DNA of 64,000 bases from Anaerobacillus alkalilacustris (GTDB lineage Bacteria > Bacillota > Bacilli > Bacillales > Anaerobacillaceae), in contig NZ_MLQR01000043.1 of NCBI RefSeq assembly GCF_001866005.1, positions 83,636 through 147,635 on the forward strand, in the 5' to 3' direction. Within the stretch, counting starts at the first letter, position 1. Every line of letters begins with the position of its first letter. The notes beneath the pieces were generated by a model, which had not been told where the DNA came from, searched no databases, and was given only the letters and a program-made list of their open reading frames with translations. The translations under genes and the position numbers were made by a program. This document shows positions 63,791-64,000 of the stretch, piece after piece.

Positions 63791-64000
63791 TTTGTGTAGG
63801 CCCTAAGGGGCATATACAGATAAAAAAAACCACTTGCCAACCTCTCAAAATAACTTTAAACTCCTCGTTGGACCAACAACGTTTGACAGGAGGATAAAAT
63901 AGGAGATGTTAGCAGTGGCACAAATAGATTATATCAGACATCAAGTAAATCAAAAAGGTGAAACTTATGCCAACGTGGCAAGAAAGATGGATATAGATCC
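63791..64000 (+). mobile_element. Left end of a second IS21-type element (runs off the window)
   Basis: A TGTGTAGGCCCTAAGGGGC terminus followed by a short leader and a transposase start. Inside is a GTTGGACCAACAACG inverted repeat. Orientation is opposite to the minus-strand istA fragment. The junction at about 63787-63791 suggests insertion into or recombination with that older copy. The rest lies beyond the window. Confidence 0.65.
63906..64000 (+). CDS. istA: IstA transposase N-terminus (partial, runs off the window)
   Basis: First 31 residues: MLAVAQIDYIRHQVNQKG then ETYANVARKMDIDP, the N-terminal helix-turn-helix start of IS21-type IstA proteins. AGGAGG at 63888-63893 and GGAG just before the ATG. 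Truncated by the window edge, so completeness is unknown. Confidence 0.7.
   Translation, partial: MLAVAQIDYIRHQVNQKGETYANVARKMDID

Overview
The window looks like chromosome of a low-GC, endospore-forming Bacillaceae bacterium. The evidence is strongly AT-rich DNA, AGGAGG-type ribosome binding sites with frequent GTG/TTG starts, a YjcZ-type sporulation peptide, Spo0M, ribonuclease J, a PAS sensor kinase of sporulation-kinase style, and an exopolysaccharide (EPS) locus with Bacillus-type regulator genes (Wzz-like modulator, BY-kinase, PHP phosphatase). No rRNA or tRNA gene was seen.

Layout. (1) 1-9.4 kb: housekeeping and sporulation-linked genes (YjcZ peptide, DUF2187 protein, SNF2/SWIM helicase, RNase J, an orphan anchored sugar-binding protein, a PHP phosphatase, Spo0M). 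Two copies of a three-hairpin palindromic repeat lie in inverted orientation around RNase J and its neighbour. (2) 9.5-28.9 kb: accessory and decaying DNA. An IS200/IS605 element (tnpA+tnpB) sits against a 5'-truncated AAC(3)-type acetyltransferase. There is a doubly broken NERD-domain gene, a BCCT transporter fragment, an ArsR gene with several frameshifts beside an intact SRPBCC gene and operator, a half-length bile-acid-symporter-like gene, and an IS607-type element whose recombinase gene is tandemly duplicated and frameshifted. Intact genes among them are purU, DUF421, a DAACS symporter, a PAS histidine kinase, chrA, truA and a SET-domain protein. (3) 28.9-40 kb: first polysaccharide block: three glycosyltransferase-type genes, gtaB/galU, the dTDP-rhamnose set rmlA-C-D-B, a priming glycosyl-1-phosphate transferase and a LytR-CpsA-Psr ligase. 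(4) 40.4-62.6 kb: a large EPS operon: Wzz-like protein, tyrosine kinase, PHP phosphatase, a probable EAR (epsC-type) antitermination RNA, an EpsC-like 4,6-dehydratase, a second galU, a type IV pilin-like gene, aminotransferase, PglC-like transferase, GNAT, two ATP-grasp enzymes, glycosyltransferases, UDP-HexNAc dehydrogenase and epimerase, a Wzy-like polymerase, a Wzx flippase and galE. (5) 62.6-64 kb: strong terminators, then two IS21-family istA pieces in opposite orientation.

How the genes work together (inference): the sugars made are probably dTDP-rhamnose, UDP-glucose/galactose, UDP-GlcNAcA/GalNAcA and a bacillosamine-like 4-acetamido sugar that may prime the chain. A Wzx/Wzy machine exports and polymerises the repeat unit. 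The kinase/Wzz/PHP phosphatase trio sets chain length and activity, and the LCP protein may anchor product to the wall.

The most unusual signals are non-coding: three ~200-bp repeats with covarying hairpins placed directly after three EPS genes; a dyad motif (ACTATC-N7-GATAAC type) repeated four times in a 700-bp gap ahead of the second half of the EPS operon; the EAR-like RNA followed by a perfect 16-bp hairpin; and the palindromic repeat family with compensatory changes. All calls come from reading the sequence, with no database search.
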